This document shows, one piece after another, positions 17,477 through 28,212 of a DNA stretch of 64,000 bases. The notes beneath the pieces were generated by a model. That model was not told the origin of the DNA. It made no database searches and worked only from the letters and a program-made list of their open reading frames with translations. How positions within the stretch are numbered: position 1 is the stretch's first letter; the number at the start of each line of letters is the position of its first letter. Position numbers and translations under genes: made by a program. Origin of the DNA: Polaribacter batillariae (lineage in GTDB: Bacteria > Bacteroidota > Bacteroidia > Flavobacteriales > Flavobacteriaceae); the NCBI RefSeq assembly GCF_017498485.1, contig NZ_CP071795.1:1488001-1552000 (forward strand), written 5' to 3'.

Positions 17477-18943
17477 TTATTCTTTTATATTTTTATCTGA
17501 AGAATCAACTTCAATAATTTTCTTTTCAGCAATAACAACTGTTGGTTTTGTTGGAATACCTTGTGCTAATCTCTTCTTGTAAAATTCACCAGAAGATTTT
17601 AAGATGGTTTTCACTTCTGCTTGTGCAATTACTGGGAATGTTCTTGCATATAATAAAAACAATACAAAGAAGAATCCAATGGTTCCAATAAAAATACCTA
17701 CATCTACAAACGTTGGCTCAAAACGCCACCAAGTAGATGGTAAATGACCTTTACTTAACACAATCGCAATAATATCGAAACGCTCAAACCACATACCAAT
17801 ATTAATAAATATCGATATGATAAAAGACCATATAAAACTTCTTCTAATTTTCTTAAACCAAAGTAACTGTGGTGTTAAAATGTTAAAGAATAATAGTGAA
17901 TAAAATGCCCATGCGTAAGGTCCTGTTGCTGCACCTACTGATAAATAGGTGTAGTTTTCGTAAGGCGATCCTGTGTACCAAGCTATAAAAAATTCTGTTG
18001 CGTAAGCTACTGCTACAATTCCACCAGTTAGAATAATTACAATGTTCATATATTCTACGTGTAAACGTGTAATATATTCTTCCATATTAGTAACCTTTCT
18101 CATAATACCTAATAATGTTTGTACCATTGCAAATCCTGAAAAGATTGCCCCAGCTACGAAATAAGGTGGAAAAATTGTTGAGTGCCAACCTGGGTTGATA
18201 GAAGTAGCAAAGTCCATAGATACAATTGTATGTACAGAAAGTACTAATGGTGTTGCTAAACCAGCCAATACCAAAGATACTTCTTCGAAACGTTGCCAAT
18301 CTTTTGCTCTACCAGACCAACCGAATGATAATAAAGCATAAATTTTCTTTTGAAAAGGTTTTACAGCTCTATCACGAATCATTGCAAAATCTGGCAATAA
18401 ACCTGTCCACCAGAAAACTAACGATACAGATAAATAGGTTGAAATTGCAAATACATCCCATAATAATGGCGAGTTAAAGTTTACCCAAAGAGAGCCAAAC
18501 TGATTTGGAATTGGCATTACCCAATATCCATTCCATGGACGTCCCATGTGAATAATTGGAAACAATCCTGCCTGAAAAACGGCAAAAATTGTCATTGCTT
18601 CTGCAGAACGGTTAATGGCCATTCTCCATTTTTGACGGAATAATAAAAGTACTGCAGAAATTAATGTTCCTGCGTGACCAATACCAACCCACCATACAAA
18701 GTTGGTAATATCCCAAGCCCAACCGATGTTCTTGTTTAATCCCCAAACTCCAATACCTGTTCCAACTGTGTAAAAGATACATCCAAATCCCCAAAGCATT
18801 GCTGCTAAAGAAATATAAAATGCCATGTACCAATTCTTATTTGCTTTACCTTCTATAGGTTTTGCAATGTCTTCGGTAATATCGTGATAACTTTTATCAC
18901 CTAATACTAAAGGTTCCCTTATGGGTGCTTCGTAATGAGACAT
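17477..18943 (-). CDS. actC: Alternative complex III subunit ActC (NrfD-like quinol-binding membrane subunit)
   Basis: A 488-residue polytopic protein of the NrfD/PsrC family, about ten helices. It forms the quinol oxidation site and probable proton path of ACIII. Characteristic stretches are NFVWWVGIGHAGTLISAVLL, FPIIHMGRPWNGYWVMPIPN, SVHTIVSMDFATSINPGWHS and IGMWFERFDIIAIVLSKGHL. It lies 21 bases after actB. The product is full length and colinear with the family. Confidence 0.94.
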   Translation of the reverse strand: MSHYEAPIREPLVLGDKSYHDITEDIAKPIEGKANKNWYMAFYISLAAMLWGFGCIFYTVGTGIGVWGLNKNIGWAWDITNFVWWVGIGHAGTLISAVLLLFRQKWRMAINRSAEAMTIFAVFQAGLFPIIHMGRPWNGYWVMPIPNQFGSLWVNFNSPLLWDVFAISTYLSVSLVFWWTGLLPDFAMIRDRAVKPFQKKIYALLSFGWSGRAKDWQRFEEVSLVLAGLATPLVLSVHTIVSMDFATSINPGWHSTIFPPYFVAGAIFSGFAMVQTLLGIMRKVTNMEEYITRLHVEYMNIVIILTGGIVAVAYATEFFIAWYTGSPYENYTYLSVGAATGPYAWAFYSLLFFNILTPQLLWFKKIRRSFIWSFIISIFINIGMWFERFDIIAIVLSKGHLPSTWWRFEPTFVDVGIFIGTIGFFFVLFLLYARTFPVIAQAEVKTILKSSGEFYKKRLAQGIPTKPTVVIAEKKIIEVDSSDKNIKE

Positions 18944-18964
18944 ATTTTATATCTTAAAATTTAA

Positions 18965-21900
18965 TTACGCTTCGTTTGTATTTCTAACTTTCACTTGATA
19001 TATTACATTAGGCTTCGTTTGAAGATAATCTAATACATTGTAAGCTCTTTTGTCTTTTGCTAATGTAGCTACTTGGTCTTCTTTGTTATTTACATCTCCA
19101 AAAACCATAGCTCCTGTTGTACAAGCGGAAGAACAAGCTGTTTCAAACTCATCTGTATTTACTTTTCTTCCTTCTTTTTTCGCTTTTAAAATGGTTGCTT
19201 GTGTCATTTGAATACACATCGAACATTTTTCCATAACTCCTCTTGAACGAACTACCACATCTGGATTTAATACCATCTTACCATATTCGTTATTCATATT
19301 AAAATCGAACTCGTTATTATTTGCATAATTAAACCAGTTAAAACGACGTACTCTATATGGACAGTTGTTTGCACAATATCTTGTACCAACACATCTGTTA
19401 TATGCCATTTGGTTTTGACCTTGACGACCGTGTGAAGTTGCTGCAACTGGACACACAGTCTCACAAGGAGCGTGGTTACAGTGCTGACACATCATTGGTT
19501 GAAAAGTAACTTCAGGATTTTCTGCTTCGGTTTCTAATGCTTCATACATTTCGCCTCTACTTAACCCTATTTTTTTTGCTTCTTCTCTTGTTTCTACTTC
19601 AGAAGAGTAATATCTATCTATACGCAACCAATGCATATCTCTACCAACTCTTACTTCGTTTTTACCTACAACTGGCACATTGTTTTCTGCATGACAGGCA
19701 ACCACACAAGCACCACAACCTGTACAAGAAGTTAAATCGATAGATAAATTAAAATGATGCCCAATTTCTCTATTGTGCTCGTCCCATAAATCTATCGTAT
19801 TTGCTTCTACCTCTTTGTGGTCGTAAGAAACATATGCTGGTTTATTCCATCCATGATGATGATCTTTAGGATCTACAGTTTTATAGTCTTTTAGAGACGT
19901 TACTTTTAAAATATCGTGACGACCCGCAATTGTTTTTTGTACTTGTGTACAAGCAAATTTATGCGTTCCAGACACTTTCTCTACTTTTACATTGTATTGA
20001 ATGTTATTACCACCTTTGTACAAAGGATATGCATTAACACCCACTTGCATTTCTTCTTTTAAACCAAAAGTTTTTCCGTAACCTAATGCCAAACCTACAG
20101 AGCCTTTTGCTTGACCTGGTTGCACCATAACAGGAACTACCACTTCTGCACCATTTACGGTTACTTTCGCATAATTTCCATTAATGGCTCCATTGTCTTT
20201 TACAGGATTAGAAAAACCTATTTCTTTAGCATCTGCCATAGAAATGGTTAAGTAATTATCCCAAGATGCTCTTGTAATTGGATCTGGAAACTCTTGTAAC
20301 CAAGGATTGTTCGCTTGCTTACCATCTCCTAAACCCGTTTTTGTATATAAATTTAACTCCATTCCAGAAGGAGTGGTGTTCATTTTTAAAATTCTTGCTG
20401 CTTCTGCAATTGAAACCTCTTTTGGGGCTTCTACAGCATCTTCAGTAGCAACTGCTTCTTTTTGAAAGAAACCATTGTGTAGTGCTTTGTTCCAAGAACT
20501 ACCTCCTAAAATTTCTGCAGACCAAAAAGATTTTAAATAATCGTAATAAGAAGTTGCGTTTCCAGACCATTTTAATAACGTGTCTTGAAATTGACGTGTT
20601 TTAAATAATGGCTGAATTGTAGGTTGCATTAAGCCGTAATTTCCTTCAGAAAAATTAGTATCTCCCCAAGATTCTAAGAAATGTGTTGCAGGTAATGCAT
20701 AATCCATTGCGTTTACAGTTGCATTGTTTTCGACAGAAATAGCAACTTTTAGCGATACATTTTTTAATGCTTCTGCAAAAGCAGTTCCGTTTTCTAAACT
20801 GTAAACTGGATCTACATTATAAGTAATTAAACCTCCTATTTTTCCAGATTTTGCCTCTGAAACTAATTTTTGAACTTGCTCGTAATTTCCTTGACGGATA
20901 TTTAATGAGTTATTAGTATCTAAAATTTCGCTATTTAAAGCTCTATTTATTGCTAAAGAAATTAATTGCGCATTGATATCATTCACGCCAGTCATAACAA
21001 CTGCTTTAGAACCTGACTTCTTTAATTCTTGTGCTATTTTTTGAATTTCAACATCAATAGGTGTTGCTTTAGAAGCTACTCCTTCTTTTGTAATTGCGTT
21101 GTATAGATTAATTAAAGCAAAAACAACATCAGATGGTTTTGCAACAATACGCTTGTCTGCATTTGCACCTGTTAAAGACATATTACTCTCCACTTGAATG
21201 TGGCGAGACATTTTTCCTGTTTCTGGTTTTCTACCTTGTATGTATGCTTTTTCGAATCCTCCGTGAAAATCTCCTAAGAAATCTGCTCCGAAAGAAACGA
21301 TTGTTTTTGCATTTTCTAATTTGTAGTTAGGCAGCGCTCTTTTACCATACATTGCTTCGAATGCATCTACAGCTGCAGCTTCAGAAACTGCATCGTACAC
21401 AACATGAGAAATGTTTGGATGTGCTACTATAAGGTCTTCGACAATTTTGGTTGTTGACGGACTTGCCATTGTTCCTGTTAATAAAACTACTGGTTTTGCA
21501 GCTTCTTTTAATTTTAACAATTCTACACCTATTTCTTTATCTGCATCTGCCCAAGAAATGGCTTTTCCGTTTTTAGAAGGCTCTTTTAAACGAAGTTTTT
21601 CGTCATATAAAGATAAAACAGAAGCTTGTACTCTTGCACTTGTAGTTCCATTTGCCTCTTTATTTGGCATAATTTGAATTGGACGACCTTCTCTTGTTTT
21701 TACTAAAATATTCGCAAAATCGAAACCGTCTGCTATAGAAGTAGCATACCAATCTGCAACTCCAGGAATAATATCATTTGGTTTTACAACGTATGGAATG
21801 GACTTGATAACAGGTCCTTCGCAAGCTGCTAATGAAGCTGCAGCTGTTGTAAAGCCAACATATTTTAAGAAATCTCTACGAGATGTAGAAGAATTCTCTA

Positions 21901-22030
21901 ATGTTTCTTTATCACCTAAAAAATCGTCTGTAGGAATATTTTCTACAAATTCATTTTTACCCAGCGTTTCAACAACAGAACTACCTTTTAGTTCTTCAAC
22001 ACTTTTCCAGTATTTTTTGTTTGAAGCCAT
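18965..22030 (-). CDS. actB: Alternative complex III subunit ActB (molybdopterin-like and Fe-S protein)
   Basis: A 1021-residue fusion of a molybdopterin-oxidoreductase-like domain (N-terminal two thirds) with a four-cluster ferredoxin domain. A Tat-like segment lies near residue 50 (TSRRDFLKYVGFTTAAASLA). Iron-sulfur motifs are CTGCGACVVACHAEN, CQHCNHAPCETVCPVA, CVGTRYCANNCPYRVRRF, and CSMC with a later CSSAC. In ACIII the Mo-like domain carries no cofactor, and the clusters transfer electrons from the quinol site to the hemes. The twin-arginine export signal starts far from the N-terminus, the known variant for this subunit. Confidence 0.95.
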   Translation of the reverse strand: MASNKKYWKSVEELKGSSVVETLGKNEFVENIPTDDFLGDKETLENSSTSRRDFLKYVGFTTAAASLAACEGPVIKSIPYVVKPNDIIPGVADWYATSIADGFDFANILVKTREGRPIQIMPNKEANGTTSARVQASVLSLYDEKLRLKEPSKNGKAISWADADKEIGVELLKLKEAAKPVVLLTGTMASPSTTKIVEDLIVAHPNISHVVYDAVSEAAAVDAFEAMYGKRALPNYKLENAKTIVSFGADFLGDFHGGFEKAYIQGRKPETGKMSRHIQVESNMSLTGANADKRIVAKPSDVVFALINLYNAITKEGVASKATPIDVEIQKIAQELKKSGSKAVVMTGVNDINAQLISLAINRALNSEILDTNNSLNIRQGNYEQVQKLVSEAKSGKIGGLITYNVDPVYSLENGTAFAEALKNVSLKVAISVENNATVNAMDYALPATHFLESWGDTNFSEGNYGLMQPTIQPLFKTRQFQDTLLKWSGNATSYYDYLKSFWSAEILGGSSWNKALHNGFFQKEAVATEDAVEAPKEVSIAEAARILKMNTTPSGMELNLYTKTGLGDGKQANNPWLQEFPDPITRASWDNYLTISMADAKEIGFSNPVKDNGAINGNYAKVTVNGAEVVVPVMVQPGQAKGSVGLALGYGKTFGLKEEMQVGVNAYPLYKGGNNIQYNVKVEKVSGTHKFACTQVQKTIAGRHDILKVTSLKDYKTVDPKDHHHGWNKPAYVSYDHKEVEANTIDLWDEHNREIGHHFNLSIDLTSCTGCGACVVACHAENNVPVVGKNEVRVGRDMHWLRIDRYYSSEVETREEAKKIGLSRGEMYEALETEAENPEVTFQPMMCQHCNHAPCETVCPVAATSHGRQGQNQMAYNRCVGTRYCANNCPYRVRRFNWFNYANNNEFDFNMNNEYGKMVLNPDVVVRSRGVMEKCSMCIQMTQATILKAKKEGRKVNTDEFETACSSACTTGAMVFGDVNNKEDQVATLAKDKRAYNVLDYLQTKPNVIYQVKVRNTNEA

Positions 22031-22080
22031 TTATGCTTTTATTTAATGATTGAAAGATTTAAAAAACCTTTTAATTATAA

Positions 22081-23385
22081 TTAATAATGACATTTACCAC
22101 ACTCTAACCCACCCAACTGAGAAATTGTAACTTGCTCTGTGCCATACTTTTCTGCCAATTGTTTATGAATTTTCTCGTAATAATCGTTATTTTTTAAATC
22201 TACCTTTGTTTCTCTATGACAGTCTATACACCAACCCATTGTTAATGGAGAATATTGGTATAATTCTTCCATTTCCTGAACAGGTCCATGACATTTTTGA
22301 CAAGCAATTCCTGCAACTGTTACATGCTGAGAGTGATTATAGTAAACAAAATCTGGTAAATTATGAATTTTAACCCATTTGATTGGTTTTTCTTCTCCTG
22401 TATATTCTAATATATCTGGATCCCAACCTGCAGCCTTGTAAACTTTAGCAATTTCTAAATCTAATTCTGCTTTTCCTAAAACAACACCGTCTTCTAATTC
22501 TACTACTGTATTTTCTGCGACTTCAGAAATATTTTTATGACAATTCATACAAACATTTACAGAAGGAATTCCTGAATGTTTACTGTGTTTTGCTGAAGAG
22601 TGACAATATTGACAGTCGATTTTATTGTCTCCTGCGTGAATCTTGTGCGAAAATGCAATTGGCTGAATTGGCTGATACCCTTCATCTACCCCTATTTGGA
22701 ACAAAGCACCAAAAACAAAATAAGCACCAACTAAAAGTAAAAAGATCGTTCCTAAAACTTTTAAGAAAGTATTTTTCTTAACACCAACCCATAGTTCTTG
22801 CAAATCTCTTTTTAAATTCGATTGTACTTCTGGCGTTTTATTTCCTTTTAGCTCACTTACTTGTTTTAACAAGCTGGCAATCATTAAAAAAGCTACTACA
22901 ATTGCAGCTGCCAATAAGTAAATTAACCATTCTGGAGCACTTCCTGTAGGAGCGCCTGTAGCTACACCTTCTGCAACAACTGGGGCTTTTTTAATTTCTC
23001 CAACGGTTGTGTAGTATAAAATATCATTTATATCTGCATCAGATAACTGCGGAAAAGCAGTCATGTTAGATCCATTATATTCCTCGTAAATTTCAATTGC
23101 TTGTTTATCTCCAGAAGCTCTTAGTTCTGCATTATTTTTAATCCAAGCTATCAACCAATCATTTTCTCTTCGATCTTCTACATTTCCTAAAGCTGGCCCT
23201 ACTAATTTCTTGTCTAATTTATGGCAAGAAGCACATAGAGATTTAAATAATGCTTTTCCTCTTTTTTGACGAGCTTCGTCCATATCTTGCGAATACGAAG
23301 AAATGCTAAATGCAAAAAATAAAAGTAATGTAAGTCCTTTAAGGAACAATGAAGTTAGGCTACTGTGCAATGCTACACTTTTCAT
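22081..23385 (-). CDS. actA: Alternative complex III subunit ActA, hexaheme cytochrome c fusion
   Basis: A 434-residue secreted and membrane-anchored multiheme cytochrome. The signal region is KGLTLLLFFAFSISSYSQ. Six CxxCH motifs are visible: CASCH near residue 51 in an added mono-heme cytochrome c domain, then after two hydrophobic segments (LIYLLAAAIVVAFLMIASLL; FLKVLGTIFLLLVGAYFVFG) CQYCH, CMNCH, CQKCH, CIDCH and CGKCH of the pentaheme ActA core. The extra N-terminal heme domain is a fusion relative to a minimal pentaheme ActA. This is the first gene of the operon. Confidence 0.93.
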   Translation of the reverse strand: MKSVALHSSLTSLFLKGLTLLLFFAFSISSYSQDMDEARQKRGKALFKSLCASCHKLDKKLVGPALGNVEDRRENDWLIAWIKNNAELRASGDKQAIEIYEEYNGSNMTAFPQLSDADINDILYYTTVGEIKKAPVVAEGVATGAPTGSAPEWLIYLLAAAIVVAFLMIASLLKQVSELKGNKTPEVQSNLKRDLQELWVGVKKNTFLKVLGTIFLLLVGAYFVFGALFQIGVDEGYQPIQPIAFSHKIHAGDNKIDCQYCHSSAKHSKHSGIPSVNVCMNCHKNISEVAENTVVELEDGVVLGKAELDLEIAKVYKAAGWDPDILEYTGEEKPIKWVKIHNLPDFVYYNHSQHVTVAGIACQKCHGPVQEMEELYQYSPLTMGWCIDCHRETKVDLKNNDYYEKIHKQLAEKYGTEQVTISQLGGLECGKCHY

Positions 23386-23454
23386 ATTTACAAACTATAA
23401 TTTTAGTAATGTGTATAAATTCGCTCAAAAAAACATGATTTTTGAACAGTTGCA

Positions 23455-23462
23455 CAAAAGTA
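23455..23462 (-). promoter_or_regulatory. Candidate -7 element for the actA operon
   Basis: On the minus strand this reads TACTTTTG, an exact match to the Bacteroidota TAnnTTTG element, about 70 bases before the actA start. The -33 region is poor (only a TTTTC at a plausible distance), so the call is tentative. Confidence 0.35.
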
Positions 23463-23587
23463 CTACATATTGCCAAATTCTGAAAAGCTAAAGGAACGTT
23501 AAATATTAATTTATAATAATTCTAAATAAGTATTTTATTCAATTTATTCTTAATGAAGTCGTTATTTTTGTAGAAAGATTTTAATCT

Positions 23588-23956
23588 ATGAAAAATACAT
23601 TATTCTTAAAGATATTATTTGTGAGTTTGTTTTTTGGTACGACCACCTTGTCTGCACAAAATGCTACGAACAGCAGCGAAGAAATTAAACGTCTTATCGA
23701 AAAAAAAAGAGATTATGATAAAGTTGTAGGTTTTGGGTATAAAATTCAAATTTACAATGGTAAAGAAACCACTGCTAAAAGAAAACAAGCACAATTTAAA
23801 ATACTGTATCCTAGAGTGTATTCTAGATTGGTGTATAATGCTCCTGAATGGAAAGTACAAGTTGGAAACTATAAAACGAAATTAGATGCAGATAGAGCAC
23901 TTCTAATTTTTCAAGAAGAGTTTTCTGGAATTATTGTTGTTCCAATGGGAAAGTAG
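23588..23956 (+). CDS. SPOR-domain secreted protein
   Basis: A 122-residue protein. The signal peptide is KNTLFLKILFVSLFFGTTTLSAQ, cut after SAQ. The mature part has a short charged linker and then a SPOR-like fold: VVGFGYKIQIYNG, KILYPRVYSRLVYNAPEWKV, QVGNYKTKLDADRALLIFQE. SPOR domains bind denuded peptidoglycan strands at division sites. It is a single gene pointing away from the act operon, with a -7-like TATTTTTG at 23563-23570. Confidence 0.75.
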   Translation: MKNTLFLKILFVSLFFGTTTLSAQNATNSSEEIKRLIEKKRDYDKVVGFGYKIQIYNGKETTAKRKQAQFKILYPRVYSRLVYNAPEWKVQVGNYKTKLDADRALLIFQEEFSGIIVVPMGK

Positions 23957-23996
23957 TATTTAGTATTTAGTATTTAGTATTTAGTATTTAGTATTT
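23955..23996 (+). repeat. Six tandem copies of a 7-base unit
   Basis: AGTATTT is repeated six times without error. The array begins inside the TAG stop codon of the SPOR gene, so contraction or expansion leaves the protein unchanged. Confidence 0.9.
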
Positions 23997-24028
23997 AAAA
24001 GCTGATTTTTTTTCTGATACTAGGCAAA

Positions 24029-24068
24029 CAAAAAAACCGAAATTCTTACGAATTTCGTTTTTTTTGTT
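24029..24068. terminator. Bidirectional terminator between the SPOR gene and infB
   Basis: Stem CGAAATTC / GAATTTCG with loop TTAC, flanked by an A-rich left arm and a T-run on the right. It lies between convergent genes and serves both the SPOR gene (+) and the rimP-nusA-infB operon (-). Confidence 0.8.
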
Positions 24069-24085
24069 TGTATGAAAAAATGGGT

Positions 24086-26878
24086 TTACTTCAACTTCTT
24101 TTTAACAGCTACTTCTTTGTAAGCTTCTATTAAATCGCCTTCTTGAATGTCGTTGTAATTTTTAATTTGAAGTCCGCAATCGTATCCTTTTGCTACTTCT
24201 TTTACATCGTCTTTAAAACGTTTTAATGATGATAATACTCCGTCGTGAACTACAATTCCATCTCTAATAACTCTCACTTGAGAGTCTCTAAAGATTTTAC
24301 CAGATATTACCATACAGCCTGCAATGTTACCTACTTTAGAAATTTTATAAACTTCTCTAATTTCTACATTTCCTGTAACTTCTTCTTTCATTTCTGGAGA
24401 TAGCATTCCTTCCATGGCATCTTTCAGGTCGTTGATTGCATCGTAAATAATAGAGTAGGTTCTAATATCTACTTCTTCTCTATCTGCAACAGCTCTTGCA
24501 TTTCCTTGCGGACGTACATTAAACCCAACAATAATTGCATCTGAAGCTGTTGCTAGTAAGACATCACTTTCTGTAATGGCTCCAACACCTTTGTGTAATA
24601 TATTTACTTGAATTTCTTCTGTAGATAATTTTTGGAAAGAATCTGTTAAGGCTTCTACGGAACCATCTACATCTCCTTTTAAGATAATGTTTAATTCTTT
24701 AAAGTCTCCTAACGCTATTCTACGCCCAATTTCTGCTAATGTTAATGTTTTTTGAGTTCTTACAGACTGCTCGCGTTGTAATTGAGAACGTTTAGAGGCA
24801 ATTTGTTTTGCTTCTCTTTCGTCATCGAAAACAACAAACTTGTCTCCTGCTTGTGGCGCGCCATCTAATCCTAAAATAGATACTGGTGTAGATGGCCCTG
24901 CTGTTTGCAAATTATTTCCTTTATCGTCGAACATTGCTTTTACTTTACCACTGTGTTTCCCAGCTAATAAGTAATCTCCGATTTTTAACGTTCCTGCTTG
25001 CACTAAAATAGTGGTTACATAACCTCTACCTTTGTCTAATAGTGCTTCTACTACTGCACCTACAGCGTTTTTGTTAGGATTCGCTTTTAGTTCTAAAATT
25101 TCTGCTTCTAATAAAACTTTTTCTAGTAATTCAGGAATTCCTTCTCCTGTTTTTGCTGAAATATCTTGCGACTGAATGTTTCCACCCCATTCTTCAATTA
25201 ACAAGTTCATTTGAGATAATTGTGTTTTTACATTATCTGGATTCGCATTTGGTTTGTCTATCTTGTTAATTGCAAATATAATTGGCACTCCTGCTGCTTG
25301 CGCGTGAGAAATTGCTTCTTTGGTTTGTGGCATTACATCATCGTCTGCTGCAGCTACAATAATTACTAAATCTGTTACTTGTGCACCACGTGCTCTCATG
25401 GCTGTAAAGGCCTCGTGACCTGGTGTATCTAAAAATGCAATTTTTTGGTCGCCAACATTTACAGAATACGCTCCAATGTGTTGCGTAATTCCTCCACTTT
25501 CGCCTTCAATTACATTTGCTTTTCTAATATAGTCTAATAAAGAGGTTTTACCATGATCTACATGCCCCATTACTGTAATAATTGGTGCTCTTGTTATTAA
25601 ATCTTCTGGTTTGTCTTCTACTTCTTCGATAGATTCTTCTACTTCTGCGCCAACAAATTCTACTTTATGATTGAATTCTTCTGCAACAATAACTAATGTT
25701 TCTGCATCTAAACGCTGGTTCATGGTTACCATCATTCCTAAAGACATACATGCAGATATGATGTCTGTTACAGGTACATCCATCATTGTAGCAACTTCAC
25801 TTACGGTAACAAATTCTGTTACTTTTAAGATTTTGCTATCTAATGCTTGTGCTTCTAATTCTGCTTCTGTGTGCTCTCTGTGCGCTTCTCTTTTGTTTCT
25901 ACGGTATTTTGCACCTTTTCCTCTAGAAGATTTTCCTTGCAGTTTCTCAAGAGTTTCTCTTACTTGCTTTTGAATTTCTGCTTCTGTTGGTTCTTCTTTT
26001 TTAACGGCTGGTCTTGTGTTATTTCCTCTTCCTTTATAACCTCCTCTAGCTCCTCCTGAGCCTCTGTTTGGTAATGGTCTTCCTACGCCACCTCCACTTG
26101 GTTTGCTAATGCGCTTGCGTTTCCTTTTTGAATCTGAATTTGTATCTTTTTTAGCTTCTGGTTTTTTCTTTTTGGGTTTTTCGAATTGTTTTAAATCGAT
26201 TTTCTTACCTGTAAAGTTGGGGCCATCTAATTTTTTATACTGCGTTTTTATTGCTTCTGCATTTTCTGCAGTAATTTCTTTTGGTGTTTCTTCTTTTTTA
26301 GCTGATACTGTATTTTCTTTTTTTGGAACTTCCTTTTTTGGAGTTTCTTTTGTTATTTTAGAAACGACCTTTAATCCTTTTAATTTTGGTACTTCTGCCT
26401 TAATTATTTCTTCTTTTGGCTTTTCTGCAACAACCTCTTTCTTAGGTTCTACTGCTTTTGGAGCTTCTTCTTTTGGCTTTTCTGCAACAGTTTCTTTTTT
26501 CTCTGTAGGTTTTTTTCCAATAGTATCGATATCGATTTTACCTACTTTTTTTAACTCTAGCTTTGTTGCTTTTGCTTTTAAAATTTCTTCTTTCTTAGCT
26601 TCTTCGGCTTTTTTACGTTCTTGTTTCGCTTCAAGCTCTGCACGAATAGCTTCTTTTTCTTTTCGCTTTTCTTCACCAACTTCTTTAGATGCTGCTTTTT
26701 TACTGGCATCTGTTTGGAAGCCATCTAGTAAGACTTGATAGACATCTGCAGAAATTTTAGTGGTGGGTCTCGATTCTATTTCATGACCTTTATCCGCCAA
26801 ATATTCTACTGCTCTATCTAGAGAAATGTTTAATTCTCTTAAAACCTTATTAAGCCTCGTTGTTTTGCCTTCAGACAT
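24086..26878 (-). CDS. infB: Translation initiation factor IF-2
   Basis: A 930-residue GTPase that brings initiator tRNA to the 30S subunit. The N-terminal IF2N motif ([20 protein letters not shown]) is followed by a long Lys/Glu/Pro-rich low-complexity region up to about residue 300, with a Gly/Arg-rich patch ([20 protein letters not shown]). The G domain starts near residue 437 with [14 protein letters not shown], then [15 protein letters not shown] and NKIDKP. The C-terminal domains end [18 protein letters not shown]. It is the last gene of rimP-nusA-infB. Confidence 0.97.
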   Translation of the reverse strand: MSEGKTTRLNKVLRELNISLDRAVEYLADKGHEIESRPTTKISADVYQVLLDGFQTDASKKAASKEVGEEKRKEKEAIRAELEAKQERKKAEEAKKEEILKAKATKLELKKVGKIDIDTIGKKPTEKKETVAEKPKEEAPKAVEPKKEVVAEKPKEEIIKAEVPKLKGLKVVSKITKETPKKEVPKKENTVSAKKEETPKEITAENAEAIKTQYKKLDGPNFTGKKIDLKQFEKPKKKKPEAKKDTNSDSKRKRKRISKPSGGGVGRPLPNRGSGGARGGYKGRGNNTRPAVKKEEPTEAEIQKQVRETLEKLQGKSSRGKGAKYRRNKREAHREHTEAELEAQALDSKILKVTEFVTVSEVATMMDVPVTDIISACMSLGMMVTMNQRLDAETLVIVAEEFNHKVEFVGAEVEESIEEVEDKPEDLITRAPIITVMGHVDHGKTSLLDYIRKANVIEGESGGITQHIGAYSVNVGDQKIAFLDTPGHEAFTAMRARGAQVTDLVIIVAAADDDVMPQTKEAISHAQAAGVPIIFAINKIDKPNANPDNVKTQLSQMNLLIEEWGGNIQSQDISAKTGEGIPELLEKVLLEAEILELKANPNKNAVGAVVEALLDKGRGYVTTILVQAGTLKIGDYLLAGKHSGKVKAMFDDKGNNLQTAGPSTPVSILGLDGAPQAGDKFVVFDDEREAKQIASKRSQLQREQSVRTQKTLTLAEIGRRIALGDFKELNIILKGDVDGSVEALTDSFQKLSTEEIQVNILHKGVGAITESDVLLATASDAIIVGFNVRPQGNARAVADREEVDIRTYSIIYDAINDLKDAMEGMLSPEMKEEVTGNVEIREVYKISKVGNIAGCMVISGKIFRDSQVRVIRDGIVVHDGVLSSLKRFKDDVKEVAKGYDCGLQIKNYNDIQEGDLIEAYKEVAVKKKLK

Positions 26879-26943
26879 ATATTATTTTTTAGCCTTTAAT
26901 TTTTGTAAAAATATGCTTTTTTACGTTACTCTTTAATTTTTAA

Positions 26944-28200
26944 CTATTCTTCGAATTCTTCTTTTAGAATTCTCTGCACATCTAAAATAGTTTCTTCTTC
27001 TAAATCGGTTCTTTTCACCAATTCTGCAACACTTGTTTCTAATACGCTTCTTGCGGTATCTAAACCAATGTTTTTGAATTCTTTAATAATCCAATCTTCT
27101 ATTTCGTCTCCAAATTCTGTTAACTCTACGTCTTCTTCTTCTAAACCTTCTCTTTGAACGTCTATTTCGTAACCTGTTAACTCACTTGCTAAACGAATAT
27201 TTACACCCCCTCTACCTATTGCTTTCGAAACTTCTTCTGGCTTTAAAAGTACGTTTACACGTCCTTTTTTACCATTTTTTTCTTCTTCGTACATTTCTAT
27301 TTCCATTGAAGTTACTTTTGCAGGACTTAAGGCTCTTGAAATAAACAATTGTTCGTTTTTGGTATAATTAATAACATCTATATTTTCGTTTCCTAATTCA
27401 CGCACAATGCCATGAATTCTTGATCCCTTTACCCCTACACAAGCTCCAACAGGGTCTATTCTATCGTCATAAGAATCTACTGCTACTTTTGCTTTTTCTC
27501 CAGGTATTCTAGCAACGCCTTCAACTGTAATTAATCCGTCGAAAACTTCTGGAATTTCTTGCTCGAATAATTTATTTAAAAATAGTGGCGAGGTTCTAGA
27601 CATAATAATTGCTGGTTTATTGCCTCTTAATTCTACGGTTTTTATAACGCCTCTTACAGAATCTCCTTTTCTAAAGAAATCTGAACGAATTTGCTCGCTT
27701 TTTGGCAATACAATTTCATTTCCATCGTCATCTAACAAAATAATTGCATTGTGACGAATGTGGTGCACTTCTGCACTATACAGTTCGCCTTCTAATTCTT
27801 TAAAATGTTTAAAGATATTTGTACTGTCGTGCTCGTAAATTTTAGAAATTAGGTTTTGACGCAATGCCAAAATAGCTCTTCTTCCTAAATCGATTAGTTT
27901 TACTTCTTCTGAAACATCTTCGCCAATTTCGAAATCTGGCTCGATTTTTCTTGCTTCGCTTAATTCTATTTCTTCATTATCATCTTCAGACATGCCGTCT
28001 GCAACTACAACTCTATTTCTCCAAATTTCTAAATCTCCTTTATCTGGGTTTATAATGATATCGAAATTATCATCGGACCCAAACTTACGTTTTAAAGCAG
28101 CTCTAAATACTTCTTCTAAAATAGACATTAAGGTTACCCTGTCTATACTTTTATTATCTTTAAATTCTGAAAACGAATCAATTAACGCTATATTTTCCAT
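26944..28200 (-). CDS. nusA: Transcription termination/antitermination factor NusA
   Basis: A 418-residue protein. The NusA N-terminal domain starts at NIALIDSFSEFKDNKSIDRV. An S1 domain lies about residues 130-200 (GELYSAEVHHIRHNAIILLD), and two KH domains follow (DPVGACVGVKGSRIHGIVRE; KAIGRGGVNIRLASELTGYE). It binds RNA polymerase and nascent RNA to control pausing. There is a 12-base gap after rimP and a 65-base gap before infB, the classic order. Confidence 0.97.
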   Translation of the reverse strand: MENIALIDSFSEFKDNKSIDRVTLMSILEEVFRAALKRKFGSDDNFDIIINPDKGDLEIWRNRVVVADGMSEDDNEEIELSEARKIEPDFEIGEDVSEEVKLIDLGRRAILALRQNLISKIYEHDSTNIFKHFKELEGELYSAEVHHIRHNAIILLDDDGNEIVLPKSEQIRSDFFRKGDSVRGVIKTVELRGNKPAIIMSRTSPLFLNKLFEQEIPEVFDGLITVEGVARIPGEKAKVAVDSYDDRIDPVGACVGVKGSRIHGIVRELGNENIDVINYTKNEQLFISRALSPAKVTSMEIEMYEEEKNGKKGRVNVLLKPEEVSKAIGRGGVNIRLASELTGYEIDVQREGLEEEDVELTEFGDEIEDWIIKEFKNIGLDTARSVLETSVAELVKRTDLEEETILDVQRILKEEFEE

Positions 28201-28212
28201 TACATTTTTGGC

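Noticed and set aside
26103..26738. 211-residue + strand open frame opposite infB
   Set aside because: It is antisense to the low-complexity Lys/Glu/Pro region of IF-2; Phe/Ser-rich composition is the reverse-complement shadow of that bias.
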